Assembly: GCA_905210905.1 (NCBI GenBank)
Contig: CAJLYQ010000068.1
Span: forward strand, 1 to 9,515
Length of the DNA stretch: 9,515 nucleotides
Source: an uncultured Christensenella sp.
GTDB lineage: Bacteria; Bacillota; Clostridia; Christensenellales; DTU072
Reading direction: 5' to 3'
The notes beneath the pieces are model-generated. The model searched no databases and was not told where the DNA came from. It saw only the letters and a program-made list of their open reading frames with translations. Each line of letters starts with the position of its first letter. Within the stretch, counting starts at the first letter, position 1. Positions 1 to 5,145 of this stretch are shown in pieces. Both the position numbers and the translations under genes were made by a program.

Positions 1-706
1 CGGCGGAACCGAACGGCTTGACTCGTACCTGCGAGAACTCGCCTCGTCGCAGGCGATTACTCCGTCGGAAATCGAAGAATACGCTAAGAAAAAACAGTTC
101 GTCCGCGACCTGTGCGTAAAAATTTGTAAAAACATCGGAGTGTATTACGCCGACACCGACAGTATGGCGGACGTTTACGTTCTGCCTTGGATAAACTCCG
201 GTTTCGACGCAGACGCGCTGGAAAAAATCTCGAAATACTGCTTTTTACGCAACGCGAGAGATTTGGAAACGATGGGACAAATGGTCGACAAGTTCGCTTC
301 GCTCGGCATTTTTACCGCCGAAGACATCTCTTCTTACGTCGACAGACAGGTTATGCTCGACAATAAGATAAGACAGGTCTACGACAAATGCGGTTTTATC
401 GGCGCAATCGGCAATAAAGACAGAGAAAACTACCGCTCGTGGGAAGAATGGGGGTTCGGAACGGACGTCATTTTCGCCGTTGCGGAAGAATTCTCGGACA
501 AAAACTTCCCTATGCCCGGTATAAACAGGACTTTGGGAGAACTGAAAACGCGCGGCATTTTCACCGCGGAAGGCGCAAAAAACTATATCGAGAAAAAACG
601 CGAAAACAAGCCGTCGCAAAGCAAAGACGCAGACGGATACGAGAAACATCAATACACGGAAGAACAGTTAAAACACGCTTTCGTAAATTTTGAAAACTGG
701 GACTAA
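1..706 (+). CDS. DnaD-domain replication protein, 5' end missing
   Basis: Partial gene, open from the left edge (first full codon at base 2) to a TAA at 704-706, giving 234 visible residues. There is no stop upstream, so the GTG at 140 is an internal codon and not the start. The visible part is a series of helical modules of the DnaD/DnaB_2 type. Three stretches end alike: an Ala-Ile-Thr-Pro-Ser-Glu segment before 91, and GIFTAE at 305-322 and 554-571, each followed by a Tyr-containing helix. The last module (about 431-589) has the aromatic-rich WEEWGFG opening usual for DnaD C-terminal domains. The tail at 647-703 (Y-T-E-E-Q-L... FVNFENWD) matches the typical clostridial DnaD ending. Family members bind DNA and help load the replicative helicase at origins or restart sites. 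The next gene, 6 nt downstream, is a helicase loader ATPase, which supports the call. The N-terminal winged helix is not in the window. Confidence 0.85.
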   Translation, partial: GGTERLDSYLRELASSQAITPSEIEEYAKKKQFVRDLCVKICKNIGVYYADTDSMADVYVLPWINSGFDADALEKISKYCFLRNARDLETMGQMVDKFASLGIFTAEDISSYVDRQVMLDNKIRQVYDKCGFIGAIGNKDRENYRSWEEWGFGTDVIFAVAEEFSDKNFPMPGINRTLGELKTRGIFTAEGAKNYIEKKRENKPSQSKDADGYEKHQYTEEQLKHAFVNFENWD

Positions 707-712
707 AACGCT

Positions 713-1630
713 ATGAACGGAAAAGAAAACGCGATAAAGAAAATTCGCTTAATGCGTAAAGAAGCGGAAAAAACGCACGAAACGAAAATCGAAGAGTTAC
801 GAAAAAACTCTTCTTTTGACGAACTTTACCGCAAAATTAACTCCCTGAAATGGGACTTTATACGCGAAAGAAACGCGGAAAAAAGAGAACAAATAGAAAA
901 AGAAATAGCGTCAGGCGAAAACGAAATTAAACGAATAACCGCAAGTTTGGGTTCCGATATTGACGTGTTCGGTTTGCCGTACGCTTGTGAAAAGTGTAAT
1001 GATACCGGCATAGCGGACGGGAAAATATGCGAGTGCGCGGAAAAACTGAGAGTAGCCGAATCCGTGAAAGAAAACCCCTTGATACTCCCTTGTGCGAGCG
1101 GACTAAGCAAGATCGATTTTTCTTATTACGGCAAGGGCGAACCGACGAAAAGAAAAGAAGCGAAATACTTAGAAAAAGGATTGCTCGAAGGATACAAAAT
1201 TTTCCTTTTGGCAGGAAAAACTGGAACGGGAAAAACATATTTTGCCGGGTCTATCGTGCGCGGAATGCTCGATAGCGGCAAAGAAATAAAAGCGTTAAGC
1301 GCGATAAAACTTAATAAGATACTGCTCGAATACCACCTTGCTCCCCTTGACGGAAAAAAAGGAATTTACGAAGAATTGACGGAAACAGACGTTATGCTTA
1401 TCGACGATTTAGGCGCGGAACAAGTGCTAAACAACGTCACGATACCCTACTTGCTCGAACTATTGACCGAACGTGCGGAAAACAAGAAAATCACACTCGT
1501 TACTACAAATTTAAGTCCGACGGAACTAGAAAAGCGTTACGGACAACGCATCGTAAGCAGACTTCTCGATAAAAAACTTTCTCTTGCGTTGCTTTTTACC
1601 GGCGACGACCTTAGGATAACGAGAAAATAA
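713..1630 (+). CDS. DnaC/DnaI-type helicase loader AAA+ ATPase
   Basis: 305 residues. Role: ATP-dependent loading of the replicative DnaB-type helicase on DNA, in the cytoplasm. Residues 1-75 are charged and probably a coiled coil (partner binding). Four cysteines at 92, 95, 106 and 108 (CEKC...CEC) form a zinc-binding knuckle typical of this family. The AAA+ core follows: Walker A GKTGTGKT at 168-175, Walker B VMLIDD at 227-232, a sensor I TTN at 264-266, and the RIVSRL segment at 279-284 carrying the arginine-finger candidate. The start is ATG 713, six bases after the stop of the DnaD-domain gene. The Shine-Dalgarno match is weak, so translational coupling is likely. Length and domain order are normal for the clostridial loader. 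An IstB-like transposition ATPase is the main alternative, but the N-terminal zinc knuckle and DnaD neighbour favour replication. No convincing terminator hairpin follows before the tRNA promoter. Confidence 0.9.
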   Translation: MNGKENAIKKIRLMRKEAEKTHETKIEELRKNSSFDELYRKINSLKWDFIRERNAEKREQIEKEIASGENEIKRITASLGSDIDVFGLPYACEKCNDTGIADGKICECAEKLRVAESVKENPLILPCASGLSKIDFSYYGKGEPTKRKEAKYLEKGLLEGYKIFLLAGKTGTGKTYFAGSIVRGMLDSGKEIKALSAIKLNKILLEYHLAPLDGKKGIYEELTETDVMLIDDLGAEQVLNNVTIPYLLELLTERAENKKITLVTTNLSPTELEKRYGQRIVSRLLDKKLSLALLFTGDDLRITRK

Positions 1631-1696
1631 GACCGAAAAGATAAAAAAAGGCGCATAAAAAAAACCGACTTACCGTACAAATAACGATAAAAACGA

Positions 1697-1725
1697 TTGA
1701 CTTACAAAATAAAAGGTGATAGAAT
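1697..1725 (+). promoter_or_regulatory. Promoter of tRNA-Ala
   Basis: A -35 box TTGACT (1697-1702) and a -10 box TAGAAT (1720-1725) lie 17 bp apart, which is the optimal sigma-A spacing. Transcription would begin near 1732, a few bases before the mature tRNA 5' end at 1738. Confidence 0.75.
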
Positions 1726-1737
1726 AATAAACGCTAT

Positions 1738-1813
1738 GGGGGCATGGCTCAGTTGGTAGAGCGATGCGTTCGCAACGCATAGGCCAGGGGTTCGAATCCC
1801 CTTGTCTCCACCA
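1738..1813 (+). tRNA. tRNA-Ala, anticodon CGC
   Basis: A complete 76-nt cloverleaf with encoded CCA. The acceptor stem is 1738-1744 paired with 1803-1809, discriminator A1810, CCA 1811-1813. D arm 1747-1762 (GCTC/GAGC). The anticodon stem is ATGCG/CGCAT with loop TTCGCAA (1769-1775), giving anticodon CGC at 1771-1773. The T arm is AGGGG-TTCGAAT-CCCCT (1786-1802). The third acceptor pair is G1740 with T1807, the G3:U70 pair that alanyl-tRNA synthetase recognises, which independently supports alanine. It reads GCG codons. It has its own promoter just upstream and a strong terminator just downstream. Its 3' end is duplicated at 1990-2009. Confidence 0.97.
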
Positions 1814-1815
1814 AA
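1796..1815 (+). repeat. tRNA 3'-end direct repeat, copy within the tRNA gene
   Basis: The last 18 nt of the tRNA (ATCCCCTTGTCTCCACCA) plus two following A's recur exactly at 1990-2009. The 3' half of a tRNA gene is the classic attB for tyrosine-recombinase elements, so this is a candidate attachment-site core. No integrase gene is visible in the window. Confidence 0.75.
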
Positions 1816-1821
1816 TAAAAG

Positions 1822-1850
1822 ACGGACGGATAAAATTCCGTCCGTTTTTT
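1822..1850 (+). terminator. Intrinsic terminator of tRNA-Ala
   Basis: A perfect 9-bp stem ACGGACGGA / TCCGTCCGT (1822-1830 with 1837-1845), 6-nt loop, and a run of T at 1845-1850. It lies nine bases after the CCA end of the tRNA. Confidence 0.9.
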
Positions 1851-1909
1851 ATTTCGTCAAGGGGATGAGAACCCCTGTAGGGGGGCGCAAGTTTGCTTTT
1901 GGCAAACCT

Positions 1910-2001
1910 GACGAGGTGCGACACACCTAAACAACGACACACTCTATAAGCACGAAGTAAACTATAAAGCAACTCAAAGGCTTCGAGTTATCCCCTTGTC
2001 T
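1910..2001. repeat. Diverged 92/96-bp direct repeat, unit A
   Basis: This stretch, beginning GACGAGGT and ending CTTCGAGTTATCCCCTTGTCT, is matched by 2227-2322. Shared blocks are GACGAGGT-CGA, CCTAAACAACG-CACACTCT, TATAAGCAC, TATAAAG and a perfect 21-nt end block at 1981-2001. Just before it are short hairpins (AGGGG/CCCCT at 1860-1876; GTTTGC/GCAAAC at 1891-1907), and inside it AGGTG/CACCT at 1914-1928. No reading frame is credible here. Confidence 0.75.
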
Positions 2002-2009
2002 CCACCAAA
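1990..2009 (+). repeat. Second copy of the tRNA-Ala 3' end
   Basis: Exact 20-nt copy of 1796-1815, 194 bp downstream, without the rest of the tRNA. It is preceded by CTTCGAGTT, which resembles but does not equal the tRNA T-loop. It is immediately followed by its own strong terminator hairpin. The most economical reading is the far attachment site of an element that has been almost entirely deleted, or a small repeat unit that ends in tRNA-like sequence. A truncated third version lies at 2311-2322. Confidence 0.75.
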
Positions 2010-2045
2010 AAGCGTCGGTAAACACAGTTGTACCGACGCTTTTTT
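2007..2045 (+). terminator. Strong terminator hairpin after the second tRNA tail
   Basis: An A-run leads into AGCGTCGGTA (2011-2020), a 10-nt loop, TACCGACGCT (2031-2040) and a T-run (2041-2045). The stem is perfect and extends through the flanking A/T tracts, so it could act in both directions. It may be the original terminator of the tRNA gene, displaced from it by an insertion at the tRNA 3' end. Confidence 0.8.
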
Positions 2046-2064
2046 ATTCATTGCGATAACAATG

Positions 2065-2218
2065 GCATATCATCGCCGTAGGTGTATATCATCACGCTTT
2101 AGCGCGCATATCATCAGTAGCAGACGTACAATAATAGCATCGCAATGATGATATGCAACACTATTTGTCGATGATATACAATTTCTGCGAAATTGATTAT
2201 ATGCAAGGCTTTGCCTTG
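2065..2218. repeat. REP-like palindromic array of CATATCATC units
   Basis: Three direct copies of G(C/T)ATATCATC occur at 2065-2074, 2084-2093 and 2106-2115. Three inverted copies follow: GATGATATGC at 2147-2156, GATGATATAC at 2170-2179 and a diverged GATTATATGC at 2195-2204. Between and beyond them are small hairpins such as CAATTTC/GAAATTG (2179-2195) and CAAGGC/GCCTTG (2204-2218). The array as a whole is a large imperfect palindrome, so its transcript would fold into a long compound hairpin. It resembles intergenic REP or MITE-type repeats of Clostridia. I see no coding potential and no transposase. Confidence 0.75.
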
Positions 2219-2226
2219 ATTTTGTG

Positions 2227-2322
2227 GACGAGGTACGAAAAGCCTAAACAACGCCACACTCTCTATAAGCACATATAAAACCTATAAAGAAACATAAAAA
2301 ACTTCGAGTTATCCCCTTGTCT
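2227..2322. repeat. Diverged direct repeat, unit B, with truncated tRNA-tail sequence
   Basis: Second version of the unit at 1910-2001. It ends with the same 21-nt block (2302-2322), including ATCCCCTTGTCT, but then reads TTCCCA instead of CCACCA. The identity with the tRNA 3' end is therefore broken before the CCA, and no terminator follows directly. Confidence 0.75.
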
Positions 2323-2364
2323 TTCCCAAAAATCAACTCGTTATTCATCCTTTGAAAATTAAGT

Positions 2365-2400
2365 TTGAGTTTTTCTAATTGTTTGATATAATTAACTCAA
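2365..2400 (+). promoter_or_regulatory. Orphan promoter-like site inside an inverted repeat
   Basis: TTGAGT (2365-2370) and a perfect TATAAT (2387-2392) are 16 bp apart. The same segment is bounded by a 7-bp inverted repeat, TTGAGTT (2365-2371) and AACTCAA (2394-2400), which could be an operator or a short hairpin. No open reading frame starts downstream within 200 bases. It could drive a small RNA, or be a chance match in AT-rich sequence. Confidence 0.4.
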
Positions 2401-2524
2401 AAAACCGACCGGCGACGACGAATTAGACCTTCTGACAATAGTTGTTGAAAGATAAAATAATATTCCTTTCACGACGTTTGTTTTACATATCGATAATTCC
2501 TTTTCGATACGGTATAGTAGACTA

Positions 2525-2574
2525 AAAAATCTTTACTTGTTGAAACTTATGAAAAGCAAAAAGTAAAGATTTTT
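2525..2574 (+). repeat. Perfect 14-bp AT-rich inverted repeat, possible weak terminator
   Basis: AAAAATCTTTACTT (2525-2538) pairs perfectly with AAGTAAAGATTTTT (2561-2574) around a 22-nt loop. On the + strand it is followed by a T-rich stretch (TTTTTGCGTTTTT). A third near-copy, AAAGTAAAGATTTT, lies at 2592-2605 in the same orientation as the right arm. The stem has few G/C pairs, so termination would be inefficient. Confidence 0.5.
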
Positions 2575-2663
2575 GCGTTTTTAACCTTGCCAAAGTAAAG
2601 ATTTTGTTGTTTCTCATTCTTTCTTGTTTGTCGGTATCTCGTTTCGATTAGGTAATTTTAGCG

Positions 2664-2693
2664 AAAAAAATAGCGGTGACAATTCACCGCTAT
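2664..2693 (-). terminator. Intrinsic terminator of the GPH transporter
   Basis: A perfect 10-bp stem, ATAGCGGTGA (2670-2679) with TCACCGCTAT (2684-2693), and a CAAT tetraloop. On the - strand it is followed by seven T's (the A-run 2664-2670). It lies about 40 bp beyond the transporter stop codon. Confidence 0.92.
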
Positions 2694-2731
2694 CCGATCC
2701 GCGCTTGCGTATTTTTACTTGTATAAAAAAG

Positions 2732-4576
2732 TTATTCGTTTGTTTTGTCGTTTTCGGTTTCTTCGGTTGCGGCAAGTTCGGGGAAAAGGTTTCGTTGTTC
2801 GATCGTTTCGTTTTCTTCGGAAAATACGGAATCGGCAGTTGCGTTCTGCAAAACGGTTTCGTCGGTACGTTCCGCGTCACGGGCGAGAATTTCCGCAATT
2901 TTATTTTTATCGAGTTTTAGTCTACTGAAAATAAGAATTCCGGCACCCACAAACACGACTACGCCCACGCAGAGTATCCAGCCGATACCTGCCGCCGCTT
3001 CGGGAGTTTGCTCCGCTTTGCCGCTTATGAAACCTACTGCGGTAAGGAGCGACGTTGACACGGCGGTTACTATTCCCTGCCCTGCTTTGTAGCAGAGCGT
3101 CATTACGCCGGCGTAAGTGCCCGTTTGGTCCTTGCCCGTTTTTTCCTTTTGCAGCACTGCCACATCGCCCACGAGTGCAAGGGGCATAGAGTAAAGCACG
3201 CCCGTTCCTGCTCCCGCTATCATAAGCGACGGCGCTAAAATAACCACGCCGAGCCAACTTTTTCCGCCGCCTTGGGCGAGAAGTTCGTTAATCGGAGCGC
3301 GGCATAAGAATGCGATAAACAAGAGTGCGCATCCGACGAAACTTATAATCAGCCCTGTGAACATAGAAAATTCTTTGCTTTTCTTTTTGGCGAGTTTTGC
3401 CCAGACGGGTTGACACCCTATCGTCATCAGGAGCAACGCGCCCATCAGCACGTACATCTGCGTAGTCGCAAGGTCGAACGTGAACGTGAAAACGTTAAAT
3501 CCGAGCGATATGATAAGCGTTGCGCTCATCATCGCCACGACGTAGCCTATCGCGATAATCCGCATTTCTTTTACCTTGAACGTCCCGAAGAAGTTTCGTA
3601 AAACTCCGCCCAAAGTAATTTGCCCCGCTTCTTCGCGTTTTTTGCGCAACCGTTGTCTTGTTTCGCGGTTCGTCGGAGTTCTTCCGAGTTCGGTTGCTAA
3701 TTCTTCCCGGCATTGCGCCATAGTGAATTTAACTTTCGGAGCGTTGAGATCGACGCCTTTTTCCGTCGCCTCTTTTTCTTCTCTCAAACGCAAAATCTTA
3801 ACGTATCTGCGAGTTTCGAAAAGTAAAAACGCACTCGTAACAAGGCATACGGCGTTTGCCACCCACGAAAAATCTATATAGCCTTGCGCGACCTGTTGTC
3901 CTTTTCTGAACTCAAGTCCGACAAGCCCGTTTTCGATTATCGCCGCTTCGCTTAACGCTTCTTTCGTTTTATAAACGAGTTCGTTTCCGTCGTAGTACCC
4001 CACGTATTTGTTTTGGAACGCGCCCATAATCACCACGGGCAAAAGCATACCGACTATGTAAAAAACCGATCTGACGGCTTGAATTACCGTGCGCTCGTTG
4101 TAGTCCGCGCTCATCTCCACGCTGAACGCTCCGACGGGGGTGTAGTACATCGTGTTAAACGTCCTGAGCATAACGAGGAAAAACGTAAACCACACGAAAG
4201 TTCCCGCCGTGCCCAACGCTTCGAACGGCACGTACCAGACGGCGACCGACGTTGCCATCATACCCAGCAAACCGATTAACATAAACAAGTGCCGTTTCCC
4301 GAACGTCTTGTTGTTAAAATGGTCGGATATATAACCCATTATAGGGTCGCTTATCGCGTCGCAGATTACCGCTATTCCCACCGCGATACCCATCAGCGTA
4401 GCGAATCCCTGCCCTAGTCCGGGCAAAGCCATCGTTCCGAAAGAAACTATGTACGTCGCTACCGTGCAACTGACCAGACTGTACCCGAGATCCCCGAGTC
4501 CCAAAGCGATCATATCGAGTTTCGTCACTTTTCCGCCGCTTGATTTTCTCGCTCTCTTAGCAAAAACTTTTTGCAC
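2732..4576 (-). CDS. GPH-family (MelB-like) sugar:cation symporter
   Basis: 614-residue inner-membrane transporter of the glycoside-pentoside-hexuronide:cation symporter family (MFS_2). About 12 hydrophobic segments are visible, for example near 33-50, 58-72, 97-115, 124-139, 168-186, 238-254, 338-356, 371-388, 404-424, 440-465, 487-512 and 530-550. The diagnostic TM2 motif is present: CDAISDPIMG carries D73 and D77, matching the cation-binding aspartates D55 and D59 of MelB, followed by FGKRH at 92-96. The family is usually about 450-500 residues. This protein is longer because of a charged cytoplasmic loop (about 257-335), an external loop (about 187-233) and a charged tail (about 555-614). 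The GTG start at 4576 is favoured by AGGAGG nine bases upstream. It is monocistronic, with its own promoter and terminator. No glycosidase neighbour is present, so the substrate (sugar or glycoside, with Na+ or H+) cannot be named. Confidence 0.88.
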   Translation of the reverse strand: MQKVFAKRARKSSGGKVTKLDMIALGLGDLGYSLVSCTVATYIVSFGTMALPGLGQGFATLMGIAVGIAVICDAISDPIMGYISDHFNNKTFGKRHLFMLIGLLGMMATSVAVWYVPFEALGTAGTFVWFTFFLVMLRTFNTMYYTPVGAFSVEMSADYNERTVIQAVRSVFYIVGMLLPVVIMGAFQNKYVGYYDGNELVYKTKEALSEAAIIENGLVGLEFRKGQQVAQGYIDFSWVANAVCLVTSAFLLFETRRYVKILRLREEKEATEKGVDLNAPKVKFTMAQCREELATELGRTPTNRETRQRLRKKREEAGQITLGGVLRNFFGTFKVKEMRIIAIGYVVAMMSATLIISLGFNVFTFTFDLATTQMYVLMGALLLMTIGCQPVWAKLAKKKSKEFSMFTGLIISFVGCALLFIAFLCRAPINELLAQGGGKSWLGVVILAPSLMIAGAGTGVLYSMPLALVGDVAVLQKEKTGKDQTGTYAGVMTLCYKAGQGIVTAVSTSLLTAVGFISGKAEQTPEAAAGIGWILCVGVVVFVGAGILIFSRLKLDKNKIAEILARDAERTDETVLQNATADSVFSEENETIEQRNLFPELAATEETENDKTNE

Positions 4577-4585
4577 CGTTTGCTT

Positions 4586-4591
4586 CCTCCT
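4586..4591 (-). promoter_or_regulatory. Ribosome binding site that sets the transporter GTG start
   Basis: A perfect AGGAGG on the - strand, nine bases before GTG 4576-4574. It supports GTG over the next in-frame ATG (Met22), which has no comparable site. Confidence 0.85.
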
Positions 4592-4616
4592 CGTTTACTT
4601 TATTCTTCTTTATTAA

Positions 4617-4645
4617 AGTATAGCAAAACTACGAAAATTTGTAAA
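4617..4645 (-). promoter_or_regulatory. Promoter of the GPH transporter
   Basis: On the - strand, -35 TTTACA (4640-4645) and -10 TATACT (4617-4622) with a 17-bp spacer. The -10 is preceded by TGC, an extended -10 element. The leader to the GTG would be about 35 nt. No clear operator palindrome is seen. Confidence 0.75.
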
Positions 4646-4721
4646 TATTTGTTTTTTCATCTTTTTTTTCGACTTTATAATCTCGCCGACATAATCCTTA
4701 TCTTTTCGTAAACATAATAAT

Positions 4722-4753
4722 AAGGCTACCAAAGTAAATCTTTCGGTAACCTT
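4722..4753 (-). terminator. Probable terminator of the hyp operon
   Basis: AAGGCTACC (4722-4730) pairs with GGTAACCTT (4745-4753) with one mismatch, and the loop adds an inner AAAG/CTTT pairing. On the - strand the hairpin is followed by a broken T-rich stretch (ATTATTATGTTT). It is 36 bp past the hypA stop. The weak T tract makes it a moderate candidate. Confidence 0.55.
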
Positions 4754-4788
4754 GAATTGCGTTTAACCTTTATTTTGACGATTGAATT

Positions 4789-5145
4789 TTAATCTGCGGA
4801 ATCGGGCACGACAATTTGTTTTATATTTACTTCGTTGCCTTGTTTAAGATAAGTTTTATCGCTTCCGCAGTGCGGACAGATTTTTCCGTACCGAACGGTG
4901 GGGTAGGTTTTGTTACAGTTTTCGCAAAAAGTGACGGCAGGGATTGTTTCGATTTCCAGTTCGCTACCGCGTAAAATATCGCTTTTGTTTATCGCCCAGT
5001 TCCAGCAATCGCGGAAATAGTCGATAACGACCGTAGAAACTTCGCCGATTTCCAAGGTGGTTTTTACCACCTTGTTTACGGCGTTTTGCTTTGCCACGTC
5101 TTCTATGCCGTTGACTATATGAAACACCACTCCAAGTTCGTGCAT
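4789..5145 (-). CDS. hypA: HypA nickel metallochaperone
   Basis: 118 residues, the normal HypA length. HypA binds Ni(II) at its N terminus and passes it, with HypB, to the large subunit of [NiFe] hydrogenase in the cytoplasm. The start MHEL provides the N-terminal His2 and Glu3 of the nickel site. The zinc domain has C74-x2-C77 and C90-x2-C93 (CENC...CPHC), all four ligands intact. The ATG overlaps the stop of the upstream oxidoreductase gene as TAATG, indicating translational coupling. It is the last gene of the tetR-hypB-oxidoreductase-hypA operon. No hydrogenase subunits or hypC-F genes lie in the window, so the nickel client is unknown; a CO dehydrogenase or another nickel enzyme is possible. 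Confidence 0.93.
   Translation of the reverse strand: MHELGVVFHIVNGIEDVAKQNAVNKVVKTTLEIGEVSTVVIDYFRDCWNWAINKSDILRGSELEIETIPAVTFCENCNKTYPTVRYGKICPHCGSDKTYLKQGNEVNIKQIVVPDSAD

Larger units (their letters stand above)
2323..2663. other. Gene-free AT-rich convergent intergenic region
   Basis: Between the last repeat unit and the terminator of the transporter I find no protein gene on either strand. It holds the orphan promoter-like site (2365-2400), the AT-rich inverted repeat (2525-2574) and a third copy of its arm (2592-2605). The + strand genes end to the left and the - strand genes end to the right, so this is a convergent gap. Confidence 0.7.

Noticed and set aside
140..142. GTG as start of the first gene
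   Set aside because: The same frame is open without a stop to the left edge and encodes a plausible DnaD-type module, so this is an internal valine codon.
713..1630. IstB-type insertion-sequence helper ATPase
   Set aside because: There is no IstA transposase or terminal repeat; the N-terminal zinc knuckle and DnaD-domain neighbour fit a replication helicase loader.
1670..1972. A 100-codon open frame on the - strand crossing the tRNA gene
   Set aside because: It runs antisense through the whole tRNA-Ala and its terminator; the tRNA-antisense peptide is a well-known annotation artefact.
2065..2218. CRISPR array
   Set aside because: The 10-bp units change orientation halfway, spacing is short and uneven, and the intervening sequence forms hairpins; there are no cas genes.
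2624..2920. A 98-codon + strand frame, partly in the gap after the transporter
   Set aside because: It overlaps the transporter terminator and the 3' end of the transporter gene, and its composition (Phe/Gly-rich) looks like a reverse-strand shadow.
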